Shown piece after piece: positions 45,608-55,005 of a stretch of DNA of 64,000 nt. Numbering within the stretch: the stretch's first letter is position 1; each line of letters starts with the position of its first letter. The position numbers and the translations under genes were made by a program. The notes below the pieces were generated by a model. That model ran no database searches. It was not told the origin of the DNA and was given only the letters and a program-made list of their open reading frames with translations. Source of the DNA: Sphingomonas sp. LR60 (GTDB lineage: Bacteria; Pseudomonadota; Alphaproteobacteria; Sphingomonadales; Sphingomonadaceae); NCBI RefSeq assembly GCF_036855935.1, contig NZ_JASPFK010000001.1:1738501-1802500 (forward strand), given 5' to 3'.

Positions 45608-46051
45608 GCCTGTCGTTTGTCGGGTTTTTGGACTCCGGTCATCTTGCGCGTGCCCGTGACGTGGCTGAGCCGCGGAAGACGTGAGGCTCGGGGTCACTGG
45701 ATCGAGGGGGTCGTGGGCGTCGATACGACCCAGCACCGGTGCCGCTTGAGTTTGACCCAGCTGGCTTGAAGGATCTGTATTCGCACCACGGCGAAAGTCG
45801 CGGCCGAGATGGGAGGCCGGGGCAACGTAGCGCGACGCGGATCAGCAGCGTCCCCCAACTGGGCCCCGGCCTTCGCCGGGGTACACGGCAGCTTCGACCG
45901 GTCACACCGTGGGGGCCACCGGCTATACGTCATTGCGATTGTAGCGAAGCGATCTTGGGACGCGGCCTGATGCGGCCCCGGATTACTTCGCTACGCTCGC
46001 AATGACGGCAGGACGGGCGGCACCTGTATTCAGCCGCCCACAAACGATCCT
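45608..46051. other. Non-coding stretch with repeat remnants
   Basis: A 444-bp gap between the terminator and the acyl-CoA dehydrogenase gene. It has no convincing gene. It holds the hairpin CCCCGGC-CTTC-GCCGGGG at 45864-45881, and the family-A repeat at 45928-46007. The remainder (45610-45860) shows nothing I can identify. Confidence 0.7.
45928..46007. repeat. Palindromic repeat family A, diverged copy
   Basis: An 80-bp element. The outer arms CGTCATTGCGA and ...TCGCAATGACG and the GTAGCGAAG / CTTCGCTAC block match the other copies. The inner part (GCGATCTTGGGACGC...) has diverged. It lies just downstream of the acyl-CoA dehydrogenase gene. Confidence 0.8.
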
Positions 46052-47854
46052 TCACGCCGCTGCGAACATCTCCGGCGGCAGCGCCATGATCGCCTCGGCC
46101 CCGCCCTCGATCTGGCGGCGCAGCGAACCCGCCTCGGGCAGCACACGCTCGGCGAAATAGCGCGCGGTGACCAGCTTGGCATCGAGGAAGGCCGCATCGC
46201 CCTGCCCTTCGTCCTTCAGCTTCGCCGCCGCCGTCGCCATGCGCAGCCACATCAGCCCGGTCGCGACCGCGCCGACCAGATGCATGTACGGCACCGCTCC
46301 GGCGCCGACGTTGTTCGGGTCCTTCATGCCGTTGGCGAGGAACCACATCGTCGCCGCCTGCAACTCGCCCGCCGCCTTTTCGAGACGCTGTGCGAGGTCG
46401 GCGACCGCCGGATTGCCCTTGCCCGCGGCAATCTCCTCCATCACCAGCCGCCCGAACGCCTGCACCGCACGGCCGCCGTTCTGCGCAAGCTTGCGCCCGA
46501 CCAGATCCATCGCCTGCACACCGTTGGTGCCTTCGTAGATCATCGCAATCCGCGCATCGCGGACATATTGCTCCATCCCCCATTCGCGGATGTAGCCGTG
46601 ACCGCCGTAGACCTGCTGTGCGTTGGTCGCGATCTGGTAGCCGCGATCGGTGCCGACACCCTTGATGACCGGGGTGAGCAGCCCGAGTAGATCGCCCGCG
46701 AGCTGGCGATCCTCCTCGGCATCGGCATGATGCTCGAGATCGGCCTGGAGCGCGCCCCACAGGCAGAGCGCACGCAGCCCTTCGGTCCACGCCTTCGCGT
46801 CCATCAGCATCCGGCGGACGTCAGGATGGACGAACAAGGTATCGGCCTTCTCGCCCGGCTCCGCCGGCCCGGTCAGCGCCCGGCCTTGCCGGCGATCCTG
46901 CGCATATTGCACGGCGTTCTGGTAAGCGGTCTCGGCAACCCCGAGGCCCTGCAACCCGACGCCCAGCCGCGCCGCGTTCATCATGATGAACATTGCGGCG
47001 AGGCCCTTCATCTCGTCGCCGACCAGCCAGCCGGTCGCGCCATCATAGTTCATGACGCAGGTCGAGTTGCCGTGGATGCCCATCTTATGCTCGATCGAGC
47101 CGCACGACACCGCGTTGCGCTCGCCCAGCGATCCGTCGTCACCGACCATCACCTTGGGCACCACGAACAGCGAAATGCCCTTCGAGCTGTCCGGCGCGCC
47201 GGGGGTCTTGGCGAGGACGAGATGGATGATGTTGTCAGTCAGGTCATGCTCCCCGGCCGAGATGAAGATCTTGGTGCCGGTGATCTTGTAGCTGCCATCA
47301 GCCTGCGGCTCGGCGCGGGTGCGGATCAGCCCGAGGTCCGTTCCGCATTGCGGCTCGGTCAGGTTCATCGTGCCGCCCCACTCGCCCGACACCATCCGCG
47401 GCAGATACTTCTGCTGCTGCTCGGGGTTCCCCTTCACGACCAGGGCCGCGATCGCTCCATGCGCGAGGCCGGGGTACATGGCGAACGCCATGTTGGCCGA
47501 GATCATATATTCCTGAAACGCGGTGGAAACGACGTGCGGCATTCCCTGCCCGCCGAACGCCTCCGGCGCGCTGAGCGTACCCCAGCCCGATTCGACGAAC
47601 TTGGCGTAGGCTTCCTTGAAGCCCTTCGGCGTCGTCACGCTGCCGTCCTCGTGCCGCGTGCAGCCTTCCTGATCGCCCGACTGGTTGAGTGGGAACAGCA
47701 CCTCGGCGACGAAACGGCCGCCTTCCTCCAGCACCGCATCGACCGTGTCGGGGGTTGCCGAACCGAAGCCGGCGACATTGGCATAGCGGTCGAGCCCGAC
47801 GACATGTTCGAGCACGAAACGGGTGTCGCGGATCGGCGGCGTGTACTGCGGCAT
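46052..47854 (-). CDS. Acyl-CoA dehydrogenase with C-terminal extension
   Basis: A 600-residue flavoprotein of the long acyl-CoA dehydrogenase type (similar in layout to DmdC and AidB-like members). FAD and substrate motifs are MNLTEPQCGTDLGLIRTRA, KIFISAGEHDLTDNIIH and QVYGGHGYIREWGMEQYVRDARI, with the catalytic Glu in IYEGTNGVQAMDLVGRKL. The last 150 residues form an extra helical C-terminal domain. It should oxidise an acyl-CoA in beta-oxidation. The ATG at 47854 is preferred to 47881, which lies inside the MerR gene end. It follows a MerR regulator 4 bp upstream. Confidence 0.92.
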   Translation of the reverse strand: MPQYTPPIRDTRFVLEHVVGLDRYANVAGFGSATPDTVDAVLEEGGRFVAEVLFPLNQSGDQEGCTRHEDGSVTTPKGFKEAYAKFVESGWGTLSAPEAFGGQGMPHVVSTAFQEYMISANMAFAMYPGLAHGAIAALVVKGNPEQQQKYLPRMVSGEWGGTMNLTEPQCGTDLGLIRTRAEPQADGSYKITGTKIFISAGEHDLTDNIIHLVLAKTPGAPDSSKGISLFVVPKVMVGDDGSLGERNAVSCGSIEHKMGIHGNSTCVMNYDGATGWLVGDEMKGLAAMFIMMNAARLGVGLQGLGVAETAYQNAVQYAQDRRQGRALTGPAEPGEKADTLFVHPDVRRMLMDAKAWTEGLRALCLWGALQADLEHHADAEEDRQLAGDLLGLLTPVIKGVGTDRGYQIATNAQQVYGGHGYIREWGMEQYVRDARIAMIYEGTNGVQAMDLVGRKLAQNGGRAVQAFGRLVMEEIAAGKGNPAVADLAQRLEKAAGELQAATMWFLANGMKDPNNVGAGAVPYMHLVGAVATGLMWLRMATAAAKLKDEGQGDAAFLDAKLVTARYFAERVLPEAGSLRRQIEGGAEAIMALPPEMFAAA

Positions 47855-47858
47855 CGTC

Positions 47859-48278
47859 TCACTCTTTCCTGGTTGCGCCACCGTCGAGCACGCCGACGAA
47901 TTCGGTCAGCTCGGTGATGGCGGCGTCTAGGTCGTGCTTCTGCTGCTCGAGTGCCGCGATCCGGTCGCGACAGCGCTGGATCGCCACTGCGCGCTGCGTC
48001 TGGCGACCGTCGCCGAGGTCGTAGAGGTCGATCATCTCGCGGATATCGGCCAGGCTGAACCCGACGCGCTTGCCGCGCAGGATCCACGCCAGCCGTGCTC
48101 GATCGCGATGCGAGTAGATGCGGACCAGTCCGCGCCGCTCCGGCGCGATCAGCCCTTCGTCCTCATAGAAGCGCAGCGCACGCGGCGTAACGCCAAACTC
48201 CGCCGACAGATCGGTGATCGTGAAGCTGTCGCGGTCAGGCCGCGGGGAAACAACGGCATAGGCAGCAGAAGCGCTCAT
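47859..48278 (-). CDS. MerR family transcriptional regulator
   Basis: A 139-residue regulator. The MerR winged helix is FTITDLSAEFGVTPRALRFYEDEGLIAPERRG, and GKRVGFSLADIREMIDLYD continues it. A long coiled coil (IQRCRDRIAALEQQKHDLDAAITELTEF) follows for dimerisation. No metal-binding cysteine pattern is seen, so an organic effector is more likely. Being cotranscribed with the acyl-CoA dehydrogenase 4 bp downstream, it probably controls fatty acid or related degradation genes. Confidence 0.88.
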   Translation of the reverse strand: MSASAAYAVVSPRPDRDSFTITDLSAEFGVTPRALRFYEDEGLIAPERRGLVRIYSHRDRARLAWILRGKRVGFSLADIREMIDLYDLGDGRQTQRAVAIQRCRDRIAALEQQKHDLDAAITELTEFVGVLDGGATRKE

Positions 48279-48310
48279 GGAACCGGGCATACCTTCCCCT
48301 TACGTGAACG

Positions 48311-48796
48311 TCAATCAGTGCAGAGCAACTTGCCGTCGGCGCCGCGCAACCGGGTCGCCTCGCCGCTCGCCTCGCTCAGCCGGTCGAGCGCGAGCGTGTC
48401 GAGCGTCGCCCGGCCCTGACAGTATCGGGCGCATTCGGCAGGCGCGCGGACCGGGAACAGCAAGCGTTCGCCATTGTGGGTTGCGGTGAAGCGGCAGCCG
48501 TCCCCGAGGTCGATCGCCAGCGTGCCCCGCCCCTGCGCCGTTCCATGCGCGATACAGCGTTGGCCGTCGCCGAAGTCGACGCTGACGCCGATCCGGTAGC
48601 GTGGCGCTGCGCCGGTCATGCAGAGGCGATCCTCGCCGACCGCGTAGACGCCGGTGGCATCGGCGATGTCGCCGATGATCCCCGCCTTGCGTGCCGAGGC
48701 TTCCAGCGCCTTGCCCGCCGCATCGTCGTCACCCGTATCGCGGGCGGGAGAGCAGGCGGCGAGCAGCAGCGACAACACCACCGCCGCGCGTGTCAT
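48311..48796 (-). CDS. Hypothetical lipoprotein
   Basis: A 161-residue protein with a lipoprotein signal: hydrophobic VVLSLLLAAC with the lipobox cysteine at position 15. The mature part is Cys-rich (six cysteines, for example RLCMTG, GQRCIAHG, GCRFTA, ECARYC) and beta-rich. The function is unknown. The ATG overlaps the hisI stop by one base, suggesting coupling with hisI. Confidence 0.7.
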   Translation of the reverse strand: MTRAAVVLSLLLAACSPARDTGDDDAAGKALEASARKAGIIGDIADATGVYAVGEDRLCMTGAAPRYRIGVSVDFGDGQRCIAHGTAQGRGTLAIDLGDGCRFTATHNGERLLFPVRAPAECARYCQGRATLDTLALDRLSEASGEATRLRGADGKLLCTD

Positions 48797-49158
48797 CAGG
48801 CGAAGCGCTCCAGCCCCGAATCGGTCAGCCGCCGATAGAAACAGCTCGGCGCGCCGGTGTGGCAGGCCGGGCCGGCTGGGTCGGCGATGATCCACAGCGC
48901 ATCCTGATCGCAGTCGACGCGCATTTCGACGACCCGAAGGACATTACCGGAGGTCTCGCCCTTCTTCCAAAGGCGTCCGCGGCTGCGCGAGAAGAAGGTC
49001 GCCTCGCCGCTCGCGCGCGTCGCGTCGATCGCCTCTGCATTCATATGTGCGACCATCAGTACGCCGCCACTGGCACGATCGGTCACGACCGCGGTCACCA
49101 GCCCGGCCGCATCGAATTTGGGCAGGAAATCACTGCCGGTTTCACGCGCATCGCTCAT
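48796..49158 (-). CDS. hisI: Phosphoribosyl-AMP cyclohydrolase
   Basis: A 120-residue enzyme for the third step of histidine synthesis. The metal-binding segments are [14 protein letters not shown] and [14 protein letters not shown], and [19 protein letters not shown] is the family signature. It is a single-domain protein without the HisE part, as usual in alphaproteobacteria. Divergent from purF with a 129-bp spacer. Confidence 0.95.
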   Translation of the reverse strand: MSDARETGSDFLPKFDAAGLVTAVVTDRASGGVLMVAHMNAEAIDATRASGEATFFSRSRGRLWKKGETSGNVLRVVEMRVDCDQDALWIIADPAGPACHTGAPSCFYRRLTDSGLERFA

Positions 49159-49287
49159 GCGAAAACCGCGTAGAACAGCCGAGGGCGAGCCACAACGCAC
49201 GATATCGTCGGCCGATCCCCGGCAATTGATGACATTTGCGCGACCATCGCTATATGCGGCCCCGCACAACGCGAGCCCCCACCGCTT

Positions 49288-50745
49288 ATGCTGACGACAC
49301 ATCCGTTCGACGACGATCATCTCCATGAGGAATGTGGCATCTTCGGTGCCTCCGGCTCGGAGGGCGCAGCCGCGCTCGTCGCGCTGGGTCTTCACGCGCT
49401 CCAGCATCGCGGCCAGGAAGCCGCAGGTATCACCAGCTTCGACGGCCACGTCTTCCACACCCATCGCGCGATGGGTCATGTCGCGGGTAACTTCGACCGC
49501 GACGAGGTCATCCGCGCTCTTGCCGGCGATGTCGCTTGCGGGCACGTCCGCTATTCGACGACCGGTGAGACCGCGCTGCGCAACGTCCAGCCGCTCTATG
49601 CCGAACTGCAGTCGGGCGGTTTCGCGATCGCGCACAACGGCAACATCTCCAATGCGATGCGGCTGCGTCGCGAGTTGGTGCGGCGCGGATCGATCTTCCA
49701 GTCGACCTCCGATACCGAGACGATCATCCACCTCGTCGCGACCAGCCAATATCGGACTCTGCTCGACAAGTTCATCGACGCACTGAAGCAGGTCGAGGGC
49801 GCCTATGCGCTGATCGTGATGACCCCCGACGGCATGATCGCGTGCCGCGACCCGCTGGGCATCCGTCCGCTGGTGATGGGCAAGCTCGGCGAGACGTACA
49901 TCTTCGCGAGCGAGACGGTCGCGCTCGACGTGGTCGGCGCAACCTTCGAGCGCTCGGTCGACCCGGGCGAGCTGGTGATTGTTCAGAACGGCGAGCTGCG
50001 CTCGATCCGTCCGTTCGAGCAGGTCGCCGCGCGGCCGTGCATCTTCGAATGGGTATATTTTTCGCGCCCCGATTCGATCGTCGACGATCATTCGATCTAT
50101 TCGGTGCGCAAGAACATCGGCGCGCAACTCGCGATCGAGGCACCCGTCGAAGCCGACCTCGTCATCCCGGTGCCCGACTCGGGCGTTCCCGCGGCGATCG
50201 GCTATGCGCAGGAATCGGGCATTCCGTTCGAACTCGGCATCATCCGCTCGCACTATGTCGGGCGCACCTTCATCCAGCCGGGCGACAAGGTCCGTCACCT
50301 CGGCGTCAAGCTGAAGCACAATGCCAATCGTGCGCTGATCCAGGGGAAGAAGGTCGTGCTGATCGACGATTCGATCGTGCGCGGCACCACCTCGCTCAAG
50401 ATCGTACAGATGATGCGCGAGGCGGGCGCGGCGGAGGTGCACATGCGCATCGCCTCGCCGCCAACGCGGCATAGCTGCTTCTACGGCGTCGACACGCCCG
50501 AGCGCGCCAAGTTGCTGGCGGCGAAGCTGGATCTGGGCGGGATGACCGACTTCATCCACGCCGACAGCCTGTCGTTCGTCTCGATCGACGGGCTGTATAA
50601 GGCGCTGGGCGAGTCACAGCGCGCCGATGGCCGTCCGCGATATTGCGATGCGTGCTTCACCGGCGACTATCCGACCACGCTGACCGACCATGACGAATCG
50701 AGCGCGGTCGATCAGTTTGCGATGCTCGCCGAGCGGGTGAACTGA
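49288..50745 (+). CDS. purF: Amidophosphoribosyltransferase
   Basis: A 485-residue enzyme catalysing the first committed step of purine synthesis. A 15-residue propeptide precedes Cys16 (EECGIFG), the glutaminase nucleophile once processed. Further motifs are [29 protein letters not shown], and the PRPP-binding [15 protein letters not shown]-terminal Fe-S-type cysteines occur in HSCFYG and [11 protein letters not shown]. The purF-SDR order is conserved in alphaproteobacteria, but radA-cvpA, often adjacent, lies 38 kb away. Confidence 0.97.
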   Translation: MLTTHPFDDDHLHEECGIFGASGSEGAAALVALGLHALQHRGQEAAGITSFDGHVFHTHRAMGHVAGNFDRDEVIRALAGDVACGHVRYSTTGETALRNVQPLYAELQSGGFAIAHNGNISNAMRLRRELVRRGSIFQSTSDTETIIHLVATSQYRTLLDKFIDALKQVEGAYALIVMTPDGMIACRDPLGIRPLVMGKLGETYIFASETVALDVVGATFERSVDPGELVIVQNGELRSIRPFEQVAARPCIFEWVYFSRPDSIVDDHSIYSVRKNIGAQLAIEAPVEADLVIPVPDSGVPAAIGYAQESGIPFELGIIRSHYVGRTFIQPGDKVRHLGVKLKHNANRALIQGKKVVLIDDSIVRGTTSLKIVQMMREAGAAEVHMRIASPPTRHSCFYGVDTPERAKLLAAKLDLGGMTDFIHADSLSFVSIDGLYKALGESQRADGRPRYCDACFTGDYPTTLTDHDESSAVDQFAMLAERVN

Positions 50746-50750
50746 CGCGC

Positions 50751-51458
50751 ATGGACAAGCTATTGCAGGACAAACTGGCGCTCGTGACCGGCGCCAGCCG
50801 CGGGATCGGTGCGGCGACGGCCGTGGCGTTGGGGGAGCAAGGCGCGCATGTCGTGCTGACCGCGCGCACTGCCAGCGGTCTGGAGGAGGTCGAGCAGAGA
50901 ATCTTCGACGCGGGCGGATCGGCGACGATCGCGCCGCTCGATCTGACGCAGAGCGACTCGATCGCCCGGCTTGCGACCGCGATTGGGGAGCGCTGGCAGG
51001 CGCTGGACGTGATGGTCCTGAACGCGGGGATGCTGGGGTCGCTTGCCGCGGTGCCGGCGATCGACGCCAAGGAACTGGCTCAGGTGCTGACGCTCAACGT
51101 ATCGGCGCAAGTGGCGCTGATCCAGGCGTTCGATCCGATGCTGCGCCGGTCCGCCGGGGCGCGCGTGATCGGCGTTACGTCATCGGTCGCGCGTAGCCCG
51201 CGCGCCTATTGGGGCGCCTATGGCGCTTCGAAGGCGGCGTTCGAGACGCTGCTGGAGGCCTATGGCGACGAAATCGCCGAGGTGAGCAAGATCCGAGTGG
51301 CGGTGCTCGATCCGGGGGCGACGCGCACAAAGATGCGCGCGCGTGCCTATCCGGGCGAGGACCCGAATTCGGTCAAGCCGCCCGAGGCGGTCGCGGCGCG
51401 GATCGTGGCGCTGGCGGTCGATGGCTTTCCGCCGAACCATCGCGAACGGGTCAGCTAG
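50751..51458 (+). CDS. Short-chain dehydrogenase/reductase
   Basis: A 235-residue Rossmann-fold oxidoreductase. The cofactor site is VTGASRGIGAATA, followed by NAG at position 85, a catalytic Ser in GVTSSVA and YxxxK as YGASK. The acid-base pattern (TART after strand 2) suggests NADP(H). The substrate is unknown. It starts 5 bp after purF and is convergent to cfa. Confidence 0.9.
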   Translation: MDKLLQDKLALVTGASRGIGAATAVALGEQGAHVVLTARTASGLEEVEQRIFDAGGSATIAPLDLTQSDSIARLATAIGERWQALDVMVLNAGMLGSLAAVPAIDAKELAQVLTLNVSAQVALIQAFDPMLRRSAGARVIGVTSSVARSPRAYWGAYGASKAAFETLLEAYGDEIAEVSKIRVAVLDPGATRTKMRARAYPGEDPNSVKPPEAVAARIVALAVDGFPPNHRERVS

Positions 51459-51467
51459 TCTAAGCCG

Positions 51468-52682
51468 TCAGCGCGGTTTGACTAAAGTCACCTGCATGAC
51501 GTCGATGCCGCCGCCGCGGAACCCTCCCTCGCAGTACATCAGGTAATAGCGCCAGAGCTGCTGGAAGCGTGCGTCGAAGCGTGGCGGGAGGCGCCCTTCG
51601 GCCACCGCGCGATCGAAGCGGCGCCGCCAGTCGAGCAGTGTCGCGGCATAGTCGAGCCCGAAGCGATGTTCGTCCTGCCACGCCAGCCCATGCGCTTCGG
51701 CGAGCGCGCGGAAGCGGCTGGCGGAGAGCAGCGAGCCGCCGGGGAAGACGTAGCGCTGGATGAAGTCGGCGCTGCCATTATAGGCGTCCCAGATATCATC
51801 GGCGATCGTGATGAACTGCAGCGCGGCGCGACCGCCCGGCTTCAGCACGCGCGCGATCGTCGCTAGATACGCAGGCCAATATTCGGGGCCAACCGCCTCG
51901 ACCATCTCGATGCTGGCGACCGCGTCATAGCGACCGGCGACGTCGCGATAATCGGTCAGCGCGACGGTTACGCCCTCAAGTCCGCGCGCGAGCACATGGT
52001 CGCGCTGTTCGGTCGAAAGCGTCAGCCCGTGCACCGCGACGCCGGCAGCAGCCGCGGTCGCCGCGAACGAACCCCAGCCGCAGCCGATCTCGAGGATCGA
52101 TTGCCCGGCGCTGGTCGCGGTGCGCGCGAAGACCGCGTCGAGCTTGCGCTGCTGCGCCGCCTCGAGCGGCTCGCCAGCGACGACGTCGAGCGCACTCGAG
52201 TACGTGAGCGTCGCGTCGAGCCATTCGCGGTAGAAGTCGTTGCCGAGGTCGTAATGCGCGGCGATGTTGCGACGCGCTCCGCTGCGGTGGTTGCGGCGCA
52301 GGCGGTGTCCGAGCCACACCGCCAGCCGCGCGACATGCTTGGCGCGCGCGACATTGCCCAGCGCGCCACGGTTGCGGACGAACAGGTCGAAGATCGGCAC
52401 AAGATCCGGGCTGGTCCAGTCGCCGGCCGCCCACCCCTCGTACCAGCCGATCGATCCGGCGGTGACCAGCCGCCACAGCGCGCGCCAGCGCACCAGCCGC
52501 ACCACCGCGACCGGCCCCGGCGCATGGCCGCCGAGCAGGCGCTGCGTACCGTCGGGAAGCTGCGCCTCGATCGCGCCTTCCCGCAGCCCGCGGTCGATAC
52601 GATCGAGTACGCGGTGCCATATCGGCGCGAACAGCCGCGCTCGGCCCCGGGCAGGCGAAGGATGAGAGGTGGCCGCGTCCAT
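51468..52682 (-). CDS. cfa: Cyclopropane-fatty-acyl-phospholipid synthase
   Basis: A 404-residue SAM-dependent methyltransferase that adds a methylene bridge to unsaturated acyl chains of membrane lipids. The SAM motif is ILEIGCGWGSFAATAA; family motifs are HYDLGNDFYREWLD, TYSSALD, and MVEAVGPEYWPAYLATIARVLKPGG, ending with YCEGGFRGGGIDVMQVTLVK. It begins 12 bp after phrB, so the two are co-transcribed; the pair fits a light- or singlet-oxygen-stress module. Confidence 0.93.
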   Translation of the reverse strand: MDAATSHPSPARGRARLFAPIWHRVLDRIDRGLREGAIEAQLPDGTQRLLGGHAPGPVAVVRLVRWRALWRLVTAGSIGWYEGWAAGDWTSPDLVPIFDLFVRNRGALGNVARAKHVARLAVWLGHRLRRNHRSGARRNIAAHYDLGNDFYREWLDATLTYSSALDVVAGEPLEAAQQRKLDAVFARTATSAGQSILEIGCGWGSFAATAAAAGVAVHGLTLSTEQRDHVLARGLEGVTVALTDYRDVAGRYDAVASIEMVEAVGPEYWPAYLATIARVLKPGGRAALQFITIADDIWDAYNGSADFIQRYVFPGGSLLSASRFRALAEAHGLAWQDEHRFGLDYAATLLDWRRRFDRAVAEGRLPPRFDARFQQLWRYYLMYCEGGFRGGGIDVMQVTLVKPR

Positions 52683-52694
52683 CGCGGACGCGCC

Positions 52695-54035
52695 CTAACG
52701 TACCTTCTTGCCCGCCGCCAGCGCGCGTTCGCGCGCCTCGCGATGCCCGATCAGCTTGGGCGGGTAATCGTCCGGACGACAGCCGGCGGCGTCGGGATCA
52801 TGGATTGCGTCGTCCGGCAGATCCTTCAGCTCCGGCACCCACTCTCGGATATAGTCGCCGGCATCGAATTTTTCGGATTGGGTCAGCGGCGCCATGATCC
52901 GGCCGAACATGTTCGCATCGATCCCGGTACCGGCCACCCACTGCCAGTTGACCGCATTGTTGCCGTAGTCGGCGTCGATGAGACAGTCCCAGAACCACCG
53001 TTCGCCCTCGCGCCAGTCGATCAGCATATGCTTGATGAGAAACGAGGCGGTGATCATCCGCACGCGGTTGTGCATCCAGCCGCTCTGCCAAAGCTGCCGC
53101 ATCCCGGCGTCGACGATCGGATAACCGGTCTGACCGGTCTGCCACGCGCGCAGATCGGACTGGGCTTCCTTGCCGGTGCGCCACGGCAGCTTGTCGAATG
53201 CAGACCGACCGTTCTTGTCGGCATATTCAGGCAGCGCGAGCACGACACCATCGGTGAAGTCGCGCCACGCCAGTTCCTTGCGGAAGGTGATATCATGCGC
53301 GCCACTGGCATGCCAGACCGCGCGCGGCGAGACCTCGCCGAAATGAAGATGCGGCGAAAGGCGCGACGTGCCTTCCTCGGCGGGCATGTTGCGACGATCC
53401 TCATAGCCCTTCAGGTCGAGCGAAGCGATCTTCCGACATGCCTCGTCCTCGCCCGGCGTCCAGTCGAACCCGCCCGACCAATCGGGCTTGGTCGGCAGCA
53501 GACTCCAGTCGGCGAGCGTGTCGCCCTTCGGCCAATGCTTCGGCGCCGGAATGTCGTCCGGCTCGGCAAGCGGCTTCTCGGGCGGCAGATGCTCCTGCAA
53601 CCCCTTCCAGAACGCCGAATAGATGCGAAACTGACCGCCGGAGCCCGTCGTCACCTGTTCGGGCGGGGCAAGGTGGTTGCCGTCGTGGAGGCAGAGACGC
53701 TCGCCGAGCGCGTCCTCCGCCTTGCGCCACCACGGTTCGTAGTGGCGCATCGCGTGGATCGCCTCGGCCCCGCTCGCCTCCGCCAGTTCGTTGAGGATCG
53801 ACACCGCGTCGCCGCGACGCAGGATCAACCGGCTGCCCTTGTCGCGCAGCGCCTTGTCGAGCGAGGCGAGGCTTTGATGGAGCCACCACCGCTGCGCCCC
53901 GCCGATCCGCCAGTCGCCCGGCGCGTCGTCATCGAGGATATAGACCGGGATCACCGGTCCCTGCTGCGCGGCGGCGACGAGCGCCGGTTGATCGTGAAGC
54001 CGCAGATCCTGTCGCAGCCAGAGCAAGGTGGTCAT
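52695..54035 (-). CDS. phrB: Deoxyribodipyrimidine photolyase
   Basis: A 446-residue flavoprotein that uses light to split cyclobutane pyrimidine dimers. The N-terminal antenna domain starts TLLWLRQDLRLHDQPAL. The FAD and DNA-binding C-terminal domain includes RLSPHLHFGEVSPR, LPWRTG-type loop, DAGMRQLWQSGWMHNRVRM and WDCLIDADYGNNAVNWQWVAG. The conserved tryptophans for electron transfer seem intact. It is 8 bp downstream of the deacetylase-like gene. Confidence 0.95.
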   Translation of the reverse strand: MTTLLWLRQDLRLHDQPALVAAAQQGPVIPVYILDDDAPGDWRIGGAQRWWLHQSLASLDKALRDKGSRLILRRGDAVSILNELAEASGAEAIHAMRHYEPWWRKAEDALGERLCLHDGNHLAPPEQVTTGSGGQFRIYSAFWKGLQEHLPPEKPLAEPDDIPAPKHWPKGDTLADWSLLPTKPDWSGGFDWTPGEDEACRKIASLDLKGYEDRRNMPAEEGTSRLSPHLHFGEVSPRAVWHASGAHDITFRKELAWRDFTDGVVLALPEYADKNGRSAFDKLPWRTGKEAQSDLRAWQTGQTGYPIVDAGMRQLWQSGWMHNRVRMITASFLIKHMLIDWREGERWFWDCLIDADYGNNAVNWQWVAGTGIDANMFGRIMAPLTQSEKFDAGDYIREWVPELKDLPDDAIHDPDAAGCRPDDYPPKLIGHREARERALAAGKKVR

Positions 54036-54043
54036 TATTCGCG

Positions 54044-54963
54044 CTACGAACGATGGGGTTGCCCGGTTCCGGCGAACGCCTCGCCCAGCGTCGAAATCAC
54101 CCGCACATGCCGCGCGGCGATCGCCATCACGTCATCGCCATAGCCGCCGCCGACGGTGCAGGCGAGCGGGACGCCATGGGCGATCGCAAGCCTCGCAACC
54201 AGCCGCTCGCGCCGAACCAAACCCTCCTCGCTGAGCGATAGACGGCCGAGGCGGTCACCCGCAAAGGGGTCGACGCCGCCCTGATAGAGGATCAGCGTCG
54301 GCTGCCATTCGGCGATCATCGGCGCGAGCGTTTCCTCCAGCATCGCCAGATAGGCGGCGTCACCGATCGCATCGGCGAGTGGCACGTCGAGCGTCGATTG
54401 CGCCTTTCGCACCGGAAAGTTCTTCGCGGCATGGATCGAGTAGGTCGCGATCTTGGGGTGACCGGCAGTCAGCGCAGCGGTGCCATCCCCCTGATGAACA
54501 TCGACATCGACGATCAGCACGCGCGCGGTCGTCCCCTCCTCGACCAGCCGCAGTGCGGCCACGGCCAGATCGTTGAAGACGCAATAGCCCGCGCCGGTGT
54601 CCGACAAGGCGTGATGGCTCCCCCGGCGGTGTTGGCGGCGAAACCATGTTCCAGCGCGAGCACGGCGGCGAGATAGGTCCCGCCCGGCACCATCTGCGCG
54701 CGGCGCGCGACGACGGGCGTGACGGGAAAGCCGATCCGCCGCTCCTTGGCCGCGGGCACCTGCGCGGCGAGCACTTCCGCCACATAGTCGGGATCGTGCG
54801 CCGCCTCCAGCCAGCGTTGGGGCATCGGCTCCGGCGCGTGCCATTTGATCCGCTCGCCCTCGGCGCGAAGCAGATCGCGGATCGCGCCATTCTTGCCCCA
54901 GCGATAGGTGCTGCGCGCCGGCGCCTCGGTGACGTAATCGGGATGGTGGACGATGGCGATCAT
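54044..54963 (-). pseudogene. Histone deacetylase-like amidohydrolase, single-base frame break
   Basis: A zinc amidohydrolase of the class II HDAC-like family, in bacteria acting on acetylated polyamines or small molecules. The first 117 residues are MIAIVHHPDY... to FAANTAGG. The frame then breaks in the G run at 54618-54622, and the next frame continues with SHHALSDTGAGYCVFNDLA, VLIVDVDVHQGDGT, SIHAAKNFP and YQGGVDPFAGDRLGRL. The His-His pair and the Asp/His zinc ligands appear only when the frames are joined. The length is one short of a multiple of three, so one lost G explains it. It heads the phrB-cfa operon. Confidence 0.85.
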
Positions 54964-55005
54964 CGACCTAAGATAGGCATTGGCGCGCCCGCGCAGGAGT
55001 AGCGA

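Noticed and set aside
48796..50559. A 587-codon minus-strand frame spanning purF and hisI
   Set aside because: Only the hisI part (48796-49158) is real; the upstream part is antisense to purF.
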